Shown: positions 11,177 to 22,066 of the stretch, piece after piece
How the letters are laid out: every line of letters starts with the position of its first letter
Position numbering within the stretch: the first letter of the stretch is position 1
From: Pseudopyrenochaeta lycopersici
Taxonomy: Eukaryota > Ascomycota > Dothideomycetes > Pleosporales > Pseudopyrenochaetaceae
Length of the DNA: 64,000 nucleotides
Assembly (NCBI GenBank): GCA_003313425.1
Contig: NHZP01000022.1
Location: 310,001 to 374,000 of the forward strand
Direction: 5' to 3'
Position numbers and translations under genes: made by a program
Notes under the pieces: generated by a model
Database searches by the model: none
Seen by the model: only the letters and a program-made list of their open reading frames with translations
Told to the model about the DNA's origin: nothing

Positions 11177-14060
11177 GTGTGGCTATTACAGTCTTTCCTT
11201 GCAATGCTAAGGATAGTGTCATACTACAACACATTGCACTCTCTTTATCGCTCAAATCTTAGTTCCATACAGGAATTGGTACTTCGAGTACCGGGAATGG
11301 TAGGAAGCTAAAAAGAATGGGGAACCTAGCCGTACATACAAAGAGTGCAAAAGTTCCCGAAATAGAAGGACATACAGCCGAAGTTCACATCGGGGTGAGC
11401 CCCTGTTTTGCACGCCTGCTTGATGTATGCATGAACATTAGCGCGGTCAGCCTCTTGCCGGATGTCCAATTTCGAAGGACGGCCAATAGCGTTACTCTTT
11501 CCCCTCTACATCTGCGACTTTGTTATCGGGGTTTCATGATTCGTAGAACAACTTGCAAATTGCTCACTAAAGGGTGCAGGAACTCACTGATATTCAATGC
11601 TTGTCAACCTAATTCCGTCTTTCGTCACAGGCCACTCGGCTTCTAACAGTTTACAACGACGTTATATCCCACAAATGCAATGCTTCACAGGCGAGAGCAT
11701 CTTATATTACCTCATCTTCGCGGTGCAGGAAAGCCCCAGTCCGGGAAGTGAGGGTCCGAGACCGTAGAACTGTGTTATTGGTCGCATAAAGGCTAGCAAA
11801 AGCAAAGACAATTCCGACCAAGTCTCCTTGCTTAGATTGGCAAAGGTAGATAACAATCTGTTGCTTATCACGATCATGGCGCGGTGAAATCCCGGGTAAT
11901 TTGACATAAGAGCCTAAAGCATCGCGAGACCTTGGCTGCTCCGTAGCGGAGGAATATCATGCAGACCATAACGAAGTGGGCTGCAATGAATCACGAATTT
12001 CTCAAGTCTTTCAAGAAAAAATGAGTAGTGTAAAACTTTCAGTGATAACAAATCCAAGGTCCTCCCCGAGCCTGAAATCAGGCCCCTTCAGCTTGACTTC
12101 GCTCAGCAAAGACGATCTCATTCCAAAGCAATCCTGTTGCGAAACACACACAGTTCTTCGAATTGAGAATCTTCGAAATTATTGCTTAGATCAGTAGAAC
12201 CTCGATCGATAAGATCATTGTTGTTCTTTCATGCAAAGATGACGAATCACTTAATGCCTAGACTTTTGCAATTTCGCTGCACACCACCATTACGACGCTG
12301 GGCAGGATTACAAGAGCTACCCCCGTGTGTTTTATAAGTGCCTAGTTTATGAGACTAAATTAGCTTGGCTCCACAGAAAGGCTAGCGCTGCGACTGCCTT
12401 AGACAAGATTCGTGAGAACAAAGCGAGGACCTTGTGAAGGAATGCATCTTCTTATCTTGCTGCGTCCGAGGTAAGAACCGGTCAGAATGCTAGGAGAAAA
12501 ATGTTTCAATGATACAAATGTAGGTACCTCGCATCTTTACGCAGCTGCTCAGTTTCTTTAGGCAGGTCAGACGCCTTTGATATAAGATTATGAACTTCAG
12601 GTTCTATTGTTAGGCCAACTCTTGATATCTATTGCTGAAACAATGCAAAGGTTTTAGTAGAGGCTTCCAAGAGCGTGCACATTAAATCCTGTAGCTTCAG
12701 TATCGTCTCAACCTTTAATCAAGCAGGATGAGCACTGCAAATATCTTTTATTCCACCATAGTAGGCCCTTCCGCCAATATTAGCGACTTCTGCTTTTATC
12801 TCTGTCCTTTAATTCGACTGCAAAACTTGATACGGTTCCCGAAACGATACCATTTCCTTCGTTGTGAGGTTCACATAGCGTTCAAGTTCAACGCAACTTA
12901 TTTCACGTGGTATGGATCTTTGCAACACGCATTTCATCGATAGAGATTCATATATCGAAGTGTGATAAATTAATTACGAATCCTAAATGTAGATCCGAGA
13001 CCAAGATTTGGCTTCCTTCGCTCATCATGCCCGTGAGGAAGGTGTGACAGCAGACTTCGTGACGCATGGCAAAACCACAAAATCATTCCCACGCCCCTGT
13101 CATCACAAGGCTGAAGTGGCTATAAACTTGGGATATGAATGCGTCGCTAGGCTCTTTCATAAAGCACTTCCATTGTAGATGAATCACGTCTGCTCCATGG
13201 AAAGAATCAATGCATGTGATTTCTACTTTGGAGGCACTACTGCGTCCATCGATCCCGAGAACCCGCGCTTTGAGGGGGTTGGGGATCTTTCAGGTAGGTT
13301 TTTAAACAGACAGGTAACCAGTAATTGGTGGCAATACCAATGCCGAGGCGGAGACAATGATTGCTGCGAAGGGAATTGAGCATTTGACTACATCATGTTC
13401 TTGCTATATGGCCCAAGTTAGGAAATGCCAACGCGAGAATGCGCTGGCGAACTTGGCAATCATACCGGTCAAGGATGATAGAACCATGGTTAGTCGGTCT
13501 CTGGTTCCAAGTACTATCCACAAGAGTTTTCTGGGACATACTTTTGCGCTCCGCCCATCACAAATGGAAGACTAGCGAACATGGGGGACATGCTGCGACA
13601 AGGAATCTTAATTAAGCATCGAGGCTTCGACGCAGAAGTCTGTCAGCGGCGTGCCGCTAAGCCATGACGACGAACTACCAATTCCGAACAGGAACTCGCA
13701 GGAGACTAGTTCTCTAGCGCGGCCAAGGATATAGCATTACTTTCAATCTCATAAATTAATGAGCTGAGCGGCACTTCACTGCTGCCTGGAGGGTGCTCAG
13801 AGGCGATGCCTGAAGTTGCTTGAGCATGCCGCCGACCTAACACTGCGAAGTGATCACAACACGAAGACGTCTAAGGCGATTATAGTTGCGACAATGAATA
13901 TCTTTGTCATTGTAGCTACGTTATGTAAAGGCATCTGGCCCGATACATTCGGATTTGGCACAGAGATGCGAAAAATATATACATGAATTTGAAAGAGTGA
14001 GTCTTCGCAAGAGGACCAATGAGCCATGGAAACCTAGCATATCGATGTTTGGCTGGAAGC
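11177..14060. other. Gene-poor region, 2.9 kb
   Basis: No intact gene is seen. All open frames are below about 110 codons and lack resemblance. A short run near 13325-13395 reads in one frame like part of an MFS protein, but it is too short to call. There are no clear terminal repeats or tandem arrays. It may contain old, heavily mutated sequence. Confidence 0.4.
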
Positions 14061-14858
14061 TTAGTTCGCGGCAGTCCATAGGGCTGGGCCAGGGAAGGTG
14101 TAGGTAGTGGGGTTGGTGTAGATGTTGAATAGTATGCCTGGCATGTTCCTTGTGTATAGGCTCGTGCCAGCAACACCACCCGACGGCGCAACGGAGCCGC
14201 TGCCGCCGACCTTCAAGTTCAAGCATTGAGGATACAACTGGGCGCCATTATCGCTCTGACCGCCGTGCAGGGCGATGATCTCGTGACGAATGACGTAATT
14301 GCCAGGGGCAAGCTTGGCTGGGAGGACAGCGGAGACCTTGAAGCCGTTCTTAATCATGTTGTCGGTGACCCAGGTTCCTGCAGAGACGATGGCAGACTGA
14401 GAGATCTTGGACCAGCGGAGCGAGCCGGGAGTCAGAGTTGTGCAGTCACCTGTATCACAGTTAGTACCATTTAATATCAATCTGTGATGCGAGGACCTAC
14501 CGTTGCAAGGAGCAATGTAGTTGATGATTGGTCCCTTATGGCTGTCTGGCCATGTGTTCCACACGAACTCGATCGTGTCACCAGCATTGACATTGACATA
14601 AAGACGGCCAGCAGTTGCGCTCTTGTGGCAGTTGACATCGGTCGTACCAACATTGGCAGGTTCGATGAAACCAAGATCCTGGTTTAGAGAATCCCAGCCT
14701 GTCGTTTGAGGCCTGGTGCTGGCAGGATGGTAGAACCAGACAGGGTCACTACCGGCAGTGAACGTCCCCCTGACGTTGACGCCCTTGACGAAACCATGAG
14801 CAGATGCGGTGTCGAGGAGAACGGCGACAGCGCCGAGGAGAAGGGCGGATGTATACAT
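14061..14858 (-). CDS. AA9 lytic polysaccharide monooxygenase (former GH61)
   Basis: Secreted copper enzyme that oxidatively cleaves cellulose or related beta-glucans. Exons 14858-14501 and 14449-14061 give 248 residues. The signal peptide (1-20, ending TASA) cleaves to expose His21, the N-terminal ligand of the copper brace. His107 in WPDSHKGP is the second copper His, His175 in IRHEIIALH the conserved second-sphere His, and Tyr192 in QLYPQC the axial Tyr. Cys117/Cys122 flank the intron. There is no CBM1; the tail after residue 205 is short and Gly/Ser-rich. I start at the ATG at 14858; the only upstream in-frame candidate is TTG. The 51-nt intron is a multiple of three and contains no stop, so a retained form would also be translatable. 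A TATAAGAG box lies about 95 bp upstream. Confidence 0.95.
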   Translation of the reverse strand: MYTSALLLGAVAVLLDTASAHGFVKGVNVRGTFTAGSDPVWFYHPASTRPQTTGWDSLNQDLGFIEPANVGTTDVNCHKSATAGRLYVNVNAGDTIEFVWNTWPDSHKGPIINYIAPCNGRSSHHRLILNGTNCDTGDCTTLTPGSLRWSKISQSAIVSAGTWVTDNMIKNGFKVSAVLPAKLAPGNYVIRHEIIALHGGQSDNGAQLYPQCLNLKVGGSGSVAPSGGVAGTSLYTRNMPGILFNIYTNPTTYTFPGPALWTAAN

Positions 14859-17800
14859 GGCGTCGTTGGCGCAAGGGCGAAGGCTCAAGCTGATTGTAAG
14901 ACGTGTTTTATTGCTGTTGTTGTGCTACGATAAAATTGCAACCATTCTCTACTCTTATACATTTCTGAGATGGCGCTGGAGCAATATCTACCTGCGACAC
15001 CAATCTCGAAGCGATGCGGAACGCTCCTCCGCCGCGATTGAGGTGAGCCTCAAGCAATTCAAAGTGCCTTCGAAACATCAGAAGCTTGCTGTCGTCGGAC
15101 TTGTAGCAGAATTAGGCAACGCCGATGAGGCGGAGTGTATTTCGAAGTCCCGATGTGTGCCACGAGATATACTGGATTGCCTGCAAGCGTCCTGCGGCAT
15201 CTTTGGAGGCGAGAAAGCACATATTGCGTCGATATTGTGTTTGCCTCAGAATTGTATTCGCGGGGTGCATTGACATGCTTGACCGGCTTATGGTCGATCA
15301 ATCGTTGTGTGTGTGAACCTGGGTTTTGCCGTTTGCTTAATCTATTTTCCCCGGAGTACTCATATAAAATGCCGTTAGCGAGCAAAGTCGAAACATGTCA
15401 GCGAATAGCACATCCAAGACCACACATTTCCATCGATCATGCGGACATTTCCCAAGCAACCTGGGTGGGTCTGCGAATGGTACTTATCATTGTGCCATGG
15501 CTTCTCGAAAATTCATGTACATGCCAAGTGTATCGAAATTCGTCAGCGGCAGACTTCCGGTCCGCACCCCTCTGTCTATGCAGCTATGAGACTCACGGAT
15601 AGCAATTTTTCGATTTTTGACACCGTTGGGTTGTTATCACAAGACCTGCATAAAGTACTACGGAAACCTAAAGGTGCGTGGTCTTACTCGCGTGTCAAAT
15701 TGCTCTTGCCCCACGAGTGCGGTTGGGCAAATCAGATATCGAAAAGTTCCACCTATGGAACTATATTCATTGGATGAAACTTTCTAAACGAGAACGAAGA
15801 ACGATCAGTGCTGAGACAAGATACTACGTCATACTCCTAGCTATAGAGGTGTTTGGGCGTGCGTGACATTGTTCATGTGAGGCAGCAAGGAGGTGAGAAG
15901 TGTAGTAGGTAAATAACAGGAGGTGAAGTGGAAATGAGAAAGAGGGAGAGGCGGGAGTGTGGACGGAAGGAAGGAACTGGGACCGATTGTGATGGTTGTC
16001 TCGTGTCATAGTGGGGGATGCATCAGATCGAGCCCGAAAATCTGCCGGACCGCGCTTCCAATCTCGGGATTCCTCCCTACAACAAGAGTTCTCACGGAAT
16101 ACGATCCCGTAGGAGTCTGTTCTCTGCTAATGAAAACATACAATAATAGATTTTCACTATTCGTCACCAAGCATGTCGCCTTATCTGCGCCGCAGACTAT
16201 AGAATGAAATTAGCATTATCGCGTTACTTCTCGCAATATATCTCAGAAAAATCTTCGCTTTTACTCTGGAACATCGTTCACGGGATGATGCTTTGTTAAC
16301 ATGTAGCTAACACGAGACTGTGTCTTGCGTCTGGGGTCTTGACATCGAAGAAAAGAGTTTAAGCGTGACTCAAGCCGAGGGCTCGGTCTCGCCTCATGAT
16401 GCATCAAAATGCGGCTATCACGGCAACGGTACATCAGGCATGCTGCTGGAAGTCCATATCCTTGGATTGACGCGATCTACATCAGCCGAGAGATTATTCC
16501 ACAAGCTGAGAGATAATCCGTTGAGATAGAACAGACAAAAGAAAGTCTTTCAAGTCGAGGGAAATGACTTGTTGATTCTCTGCGGCGCTTTATCCATGCC
16601 TTGAGGTCTAAACTCTGTTTGGCGCCTGAAGACGAAGTTGTTGCGATACTACACATGCTTAGACCAACAAACTCTCAATCATGGGAAAATAGACAACATG
16701 CAACCATGCAAAGAACCTATATCTAGTGCATCTGCCCATTGAATGAAATCACAGCATTTAGGGAGTGGGTGCGCGTGGGGAGCAATAAACGTGTGCATAT
16801 AATATGAGATGGACCACGAAGCAGCCATCGGTCCCTCCTACATCAAGCAAAGTGTCGCAGCTATATTCTGTGCCAGTAGATATGCTATCAAGTCATATAT
16901 CTTCCGCTCTCTTGCACTTCGAGTTTATATTTTCGAGATATATCAGTTCGAGACGGGTGAATGGCGATGTTTATAGGCCGAGATCCCTCTGGGACAACCA
17001 ATGGCGCAAATATGAATGTCATACTAGAAATTGCAGTATATAACTTTTAGACTCATAACCACAGTGAGGTACATGGTGGCTATCCAAAGCTACGCCATCA
17101 GCTGCAGTTGCCGACAGTGGCATAGCAGAATAATCTCAGGGGCGAATCAGTCCAGATAAACATACTATCAACTAGAATCGAAGCAGGATTTACATCGATC
17201 ATTCCTACGATGTAGGCCCAGGTAGAATGTGAGTCGTGGCTAAAATGTGGCTGAGGTGCAATAATGTGCCACAGCAATCATTGCCTACCATGTGCGCTGG
17301 GACTTTTCACGGTAACCACACATTTACGAGCATATGTTGTTGAAAAAGTATAGTCGTATGCGCAATTGCAAAAATGAAAGTCAAATACGAAACTAAAATT
17401 TACCACAACCTTGTGCGACCAGATTAGAGTGTTGAAGGTCACGTGGGTATATCTTTCACTGGCGATTGAGTTTGCACACTTCCATGTGCGGCTAACCCTC
17501 ACACAAGTCTCACAAAGTCTCACTCTGAACAAATTGAGGCAGTGGTTCTTTTCTATCATTCATTTAACACTCGGCTCAATTTATCTTGGCATTTGCAGCT
17601 GAATGTCATTCTAAATTCGCTAACCTGATTTGTTAGCCGCGTCAAACTTTTGTCCAATCCACGACTCTAGCAAGCGAGAAATTCCAAAAGAGTGGTGCAG
17701 TCCAGCTGTTGCGAGCTTCGCCACCTAGCCTGACAACGGATCAAGAATGTTCCGCCGCAGGGCGTCGCTAACGCTGCAGGCAATGCGCGAGATCTTAGGA

Positions 17801-18071
17801 GATAAGATCGGAATGGACCAATTAAGAACGTGAAAGGTAATAAGGGACTTGCAACAGAGTCTGCTGCAGCTGTTGTGGGCGCTGCGCACTGTTTGACAAT
17901 GGAGTGGCTGAGGCTATGTCAGGGATAGCTACTTGGCCGCCAGACGCCAACAGCTGATGCTGCTTATAGCTGAGGTTTCTGCCTCGCGTCAACTGTTCAT
18001 AATCTTGACCTTTTTCGTGCAAGTTAGAGATTAACTTCTTCTTGTTCAAGAACAGGCCTAAATATCACACA
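14859..18071. other. Gene-poor region, 3.2 kb
   Basis: Apart from the AA9 promoter at the left end I find no supported gene. Several overlapping frames between 15135 and 15777 are open for 110-155 codons but show no family resemblance, no clear splice structure and no preferred strand. No tRNA, tandem array or terminal repeat was seen. Confidence 0.4.
14952..14959 (-). promoter_or_regulatory. TATA-like box of the AA9 gene
   Basis: TATAAGAG on the minus strand, 94 bp upstream of the AA9 start codon. Position and sequence fit a core promoter; this is not proof of use. Confidence 0.4.
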
Positions 18072-19279
18072 ATGCCGGCAGCACCGTATGTAAAGCCGCG
18101 GTTCCCGCAGGCACCCTATCCCATGACTAGTTCGTTACCACTTTATTTTCGATGTGTATGTGGTGAAGCTAACTCCAGCTCAGATGGCACAAATTCCGCG
18201 GAAACAACAAAAACGACAACAACCGATGCGGCAACATCGAAGACCAAAGAAGAGAAACCACCAGAAAAGACACAGACACAGACGCCTACGTTTATCCCAA
18301 CAGCATCATACGTCCCAGTCCAAGTCGTACCAGCCTCTGAGATACCAGCGGCTACCACAACCCACGCAAGCATCGAGAAGTATGAGGGGCCAGGTGCCAT
18401 CATCTTGAAGGGATACTGCACGGAGCCTAATTACACAATTCTCGATGGGCCGACAGCCTTGTGGGTGCCCGTCGTGGGCTGCATCTCATCAAAAGCTGAG
18501 TGCTGTCCAACATCAACAACTGACGGTGGAGCAAACGGTGTAGCAGCGGAGACCCAAAAAGCGCAAGCGAGTGTACCTCCAAGTGCTGCTGCAGGAGGCG
18601 GTGGCCGGGCGGCGTTTCCTATAAGTGCGCTGCCGAGCCAGGGCATCTTGACGGGTTGTCCGAAAGACTACCATACCGTCAAAGCATCGGAGGGTGCCGG
18701 ATGTTGTCCTTCGTGAGTTTGGGAATACCACTACTATGGATGCATTAACATTTACTAACAATCCAAAGATCATATTGGCTCTGGAGCACGACGCTAGGAG
18801 GTCAACTTCCGTGCTACTCGTCTCTTGGAGCCGCACTCGTACCACCGCCTATGCCAGATAGCTTTGGTCGCATGAACTTGCCCAGTAGTGTTAGTGCCTC
18901 AACATCAGCAACACCAATTATCGCACAAACAATGCAGCAAAAGCCCACTTTAGCCATCGTCAACATTGCGTACGCAATGCAATATCAACTAGCCCCTGAG
19001 CCTGAACCTGAACCATCCCTGAAAAAGCAGGCAAAGATTGGTATTGGTGCTGGTGTTGCAGGTGCGGCCCTTCTAATATTGGTCTTACTGGGTTTCTTGA
19101 TCCGGAGGTGTGTCAAGAACAAGAAGTCCAAGACGGGTCAAATGATACCAACAAGTACATCCCACCGATTCGGTAGTCAGATAGATATGAGTCGAGTTGC
19201 GCATGAGCCGCCTGGTGTGGCTAGGACCTATGGTGGTGTAAAGTATACTGGCGTGTCCACGAGGCCGTTGGAGTACTGA
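18072..19279 (+). CDS. Cys-rich single-pass membrane protein (fungal, function unknown)
   Basis: Exons 18072-18712 and 18769-19279 join in frame to 383 residues. The extracellular-type part contains a Thr/Lys/Glu-rich stretch (about 35-75) and two Cys modules. The first has GYCTEPNY, VVGCISSKAECCP; the second has TGCPKDYHTV..GCCPSSYWLWSTTLGGQLPCYSSL and spans the intron. A single membrane helix (about residues 304-326, IGIGAGVAGAALLILVLLGF) is followed by RRCVKNKK and a short cytoplasmic tail. This layout is common in filamentous fungi among uncharacterised Mid2/Wsc-like surface proteins. No classical signal peptide is visible. The N-terminus is uncertain: an alternative intron from the GTATGT just after the fourth codon to the CAG before 18180 also keeps frame. 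A sensor or wall-contact role is inference only. Confidence 0.72.
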
Positions 19280-19675
19280 TTTTCGACGTTGACGGCTACG
19301 AGGAGTCTAGCATTGATATCCCGTAGATTTATGATAATGAAATGTCTACTTCATGCAGATTCCTGGTACTGAAATTGGACTAATGCGATTAGACGATTGA
19401 TATTGGCCTAGATGTACTCTGATTATGGATTTTACTTATACTAAACTATACCTAGTAAAAGTCTTATTACTAGTTTCTTTCTTAAATGTATACCTATTAC
19501 TCCGCATACCTACCTAGGTAGGGGTCACTTTACACAACGTGTCTGCTCTTTTCATGCATTGAGAAATTTCCGGCTTGAACGTCCGATCCTCCATTGACAC
19601 TTTTGAGACGATTTGCGGCACCACAATTCACGTTTCGTTGGAAGGAATATGATGATCAGGTATGAAATAGCCCAT
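19280..19675. other. AT-rich intergenic with a palindromic CCTACCTAGGTAGG
   Basis: Convergent 3' flank of two genes. It is rich in A and T and contains the perfect 14-base palindrome at 19509-19522. No gene is seen. Confidence 0.5.
19509..19522. repeat. Perfect palindrome CCTACCTAGGTAGG
   Basis: The 14 bases equal their own reverse complement. Related TAGGTAGGTA/ACCTAGGT strings recur at 20724-20733, 21204-21214, 21221-21231 and 21305-21314, so the family is concentrated in this 1.8-kb stretch. Its nature (regulatory word, repeat remnant or chance) is unknown. Confidence 0.5.
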
Positions 19676-20921
19676 TCATAACTCAATATTCTCTGCTGTC
19701 CCTTCCTTGTCCTTCCTCTCCTTCAACGCTGCACAGTCTTCCCTCCAACGACACCTTACTGCTGCTTCCAATCGCCTTTTCGCCACTTCAGCTGCCCCTT
19801 TCGCCGTAGCGAAGATCTCATACATATCATTGTTACCATCTTGAACCAAGCTTTCGTCAATTTCCGTCAAAGCCTCCGTCGCCACCAGATCTCCCAACGC
19901 ATCCCTCAACGTTTCTTTGAAGCGACGATCGCTCACCCTGGTTCCCGTCAGGAGTATTATAGTGACTTTCTGTCTTTGGTTCTGCACGAACTCCCTCATT
20001 TCCTCTCGTATCTTTTGGAACAGCGTCTCCTTTGCAATATCGTTCAGCCCCTCTACATATGCCAATTTAGTATCGATGACCGCAGGACCGGCGCCGAATT
20101 TATACGTGCGCATCCTCTTGATCGTCATGCGGAGTGCTTCATCTGAGAAATCCACGTTCAGCACAGACTGCGATGAAAAGTCGAATTCTTCTTCAGCTTC
20201 ACATTTGTATATATCTGTATACCCTTTACATAGCCCATGTCCTGCCCCTGCGAAAGCGGCGGAGACCGAATAGAGATCATCCGGTGTTTCCATCAAGTTC
20301 TTGATGTGCAGGTAGTCCAGTACGTCGTTCACTTCCCATTCGGTGAGATACATACCGTCTGGAGAGGTAACGACGGCGTGCGTGATGGATCTGAAGGGGA
20401 TAATGGCTGATTCAATAGATCGTTTCAGTTCTACCAGCATTTCTGCGAGAATTCTGGTTTTGCGATTTGCAGGTCGACGTAGCAGTTTGTTGATGAAGCG
20501 ACAAAAGTGATTGAGAATATATTGAATCTTGCCAGCAGCTGTTGGGATGTCATCTGGGAATCTGGTCTCAGGAGTTGTGGAAGAGAGTTGTTTCATGAGC
20601 TGGAGATATGGTTCGGAGCCTGGGACTTGTGCAATAGGTTCCAAAGTTCCGTTGTGCCAGCGTACAGCGGCGGTTCTACCAACGTCAGTTGCACTATAGA
20701 GCTGCTAGTGTAATAGCTAGGACAGGTAGGTACCCATAACCCATTTCCAGCGCAAAACCGATCCCAGGGCCCACCAGCTGCTCACTTGACGGGCAATTGT
20801 CGCATCGAGGCCACCCACAAGGTGTTCTGTAAGTACGATTCGACGTGCTCAAGGCAACTTCAGCGGAACCACAGGCCACATGAATTACAGATATGACGAG
20901 GAGTAGTGACTTTGAGAACAT
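19676..20921 (-). CDS. Secreted or lumenal protein with Hsp70/actin-fold-like sequence
   Basis: Exons 20921-20734 and 20693-19676 give 401 residues. The start at 20921 gives a signal peptide (about 1-20, SLLLVISVIHVACGSA). After a short Cys-containing spacer the sequence GPGIGFALEMGYG..DVGRTAAVRWHNGTLEPI resembles the phosphate-1 loop region of Hsp70/actin-fold ATPases (a G-I-x-L-G start, then a strand ending in NG). Near the C-terminus, an ILLTG turn followed later by IFATAKGAAEVAKRR resembles the adenosine motif and the A-x-GAA-x-x-A helix of Hsp70 NBDs. The central part is divergent and there is no substrate-binding domain. The catalytic Asp/Thr residues of true Hsp70 are not convincingly kept, so this may be a pseudo-ATPase. 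The inferred intron is only 40 nt with donor GTACCT, which is unusually short. Function unknown. Confidence 0.62.
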
Positions 20922-21868
20922 GTTGACATGTCTTGGTTGCCGTGAACAAGCTCTGATAAGTATGTACTGCAGGCAACGAGCAGTGTTGTGACATGAACAA
21001 ACATAAGTGCGGCACAGTCGAAGTCGCGGCGCCAAGATCCAGTCGAGGCGAGGACGCGAGTGCCAACTTAGACCGGCGCTTCTGGTCTCAAAATCGTGTA
21101 CCGTACAGCAACCACGCCACCTCCTGTCTCGGATATGGAGATTTCGGGGCTTGTAATTCAAACATCATGAGTTGGTACGAGAGTGTGCGCCGTTGACAGG
21201 CATTAGGTAGGTAACTATGATTACCTAGGTATTCTTGGCGAAGTTGGCGAACCGCTGAGCTAGATCTTGCTGAATGCAAACACAAGCAGCTGGAACAGCC
21301 TACCGGGTAGGTACTTCCAAAAGAATTAACTTTCGCTTCTACGGTTCCGCGCTTAACGTGCTGTTCGTGAAGATTCTTCAGAACCCACAGTGTAGCATCA
21401 AGAGGAGGCTGTATACCTAAGCAAGTTTCCACTTATGAAGTGGTGGCAGGCTTGACGCAGGCCATGAAGTGTTCACATCACTGCGTAGTGAATGTGCCAA
21501 TGTTTCAAAAGCTACTAGCATCGAATCGAGAAATTATAGATCTTTTCACAACTAGGTGTATTGTAATGGGAGTTGAAGAAGGCACTTTCCGGTACCAATG
21601 GAAGGTACCTCGGGGCTAAGTTACGTACCCTTGCTGCACAGTCTCTCCTATTTGTTATCCGGTCTATGACAATGTTACCTTGGGGCTCAACCTCGCGGTA
21701 AAGACCTGGAGCAGGCAGCGTCGCGGCGTTGGTTAACATCTCTCCAGGCGTAGGCTGATCCTGAACACATCAATTTCCTACTTCGAGGCACATATGCTAA
21801 GAGATGAAAGTATATAAGAGGCGAATACTGAATGTCCTAGGCATGATCCAAACTCCTTTCACAGAATC
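20922..21868. other. Divergent intergenic region with repeated TAGGTAGG-type words
   Basis: Upstream of the secreted Hsp70-like gene (-) and the possible small secreted peptide (+). Holds copies of the TAGGTAGGTA/ACCTAGGT word at about 21204, 21221 and 21305 and a TATA box at 21811. No gene is seen. Confidence 0.5.
21811..21818 (+). promoter_or_regulatory. TATA box, TATATAAG
   Basis: A good TATATAAG element 58 bp upstream of the ATG at 21869. It is the main external support for a promoter in front of the small secreted peptide gene. Confidence 0.5.
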
Positions 21869-22066
21869 ATGCGAACTTCACTCCTTTGCACCCTAGCTAG
21901 CACCGGCTTGCTTGCATCTTTGGTTTCCACGACTCCACTCCATTCTTCTCGACTCGTTACCAGCTTCCATGGTCGCGAACTGCGACCTAGAGATGATACT
22001 CTGTGGCCACCTATACTGCCTGACTGGCCATTCCCACCGAATAAAACTGATACTGGAAGAGGCTAG
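21869..22066 (+). CDS. Possible small secreted peptide, 65 residues
   Basis: A single short open frame from ATG 21869. Residues 1-22 look like a signal peptide (basic R2, hydrophobic CTLASTGLLASLVS, small residues before TTP). The mature part (about 43 residues) is Pro/Trp-rich near its end (WPPILPDWPFPP) and has one possible KR-less processing region around RELRPRDD. It has no Cys beyond the signal, so it is unlike Cys-rich effectors. It could be a secreted peptide, a fragment, or chance; the TATA box and the quality of the signal peptide favour a real gene. No family is recognised. Confidence 0.4.
   Translation: MRTSLLCTLASTGLLASLVSTTPLHSSRLVTSFHGRELRPRDDTLWPPILPDWPFPPNKTDTGRG

Noticed and set aside
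13325..13400. Short plus-strand run that reads like part of an MFS transporter
   Set aside because: Fewer than 25 suggestive residues and no other ordered fragments of the same family nearby.
15135..15777. Overlapping 110-155 codon plus-strand frames
   Set aside because: Several frames are open at once, none with recognisable content; typical of chance open frames.
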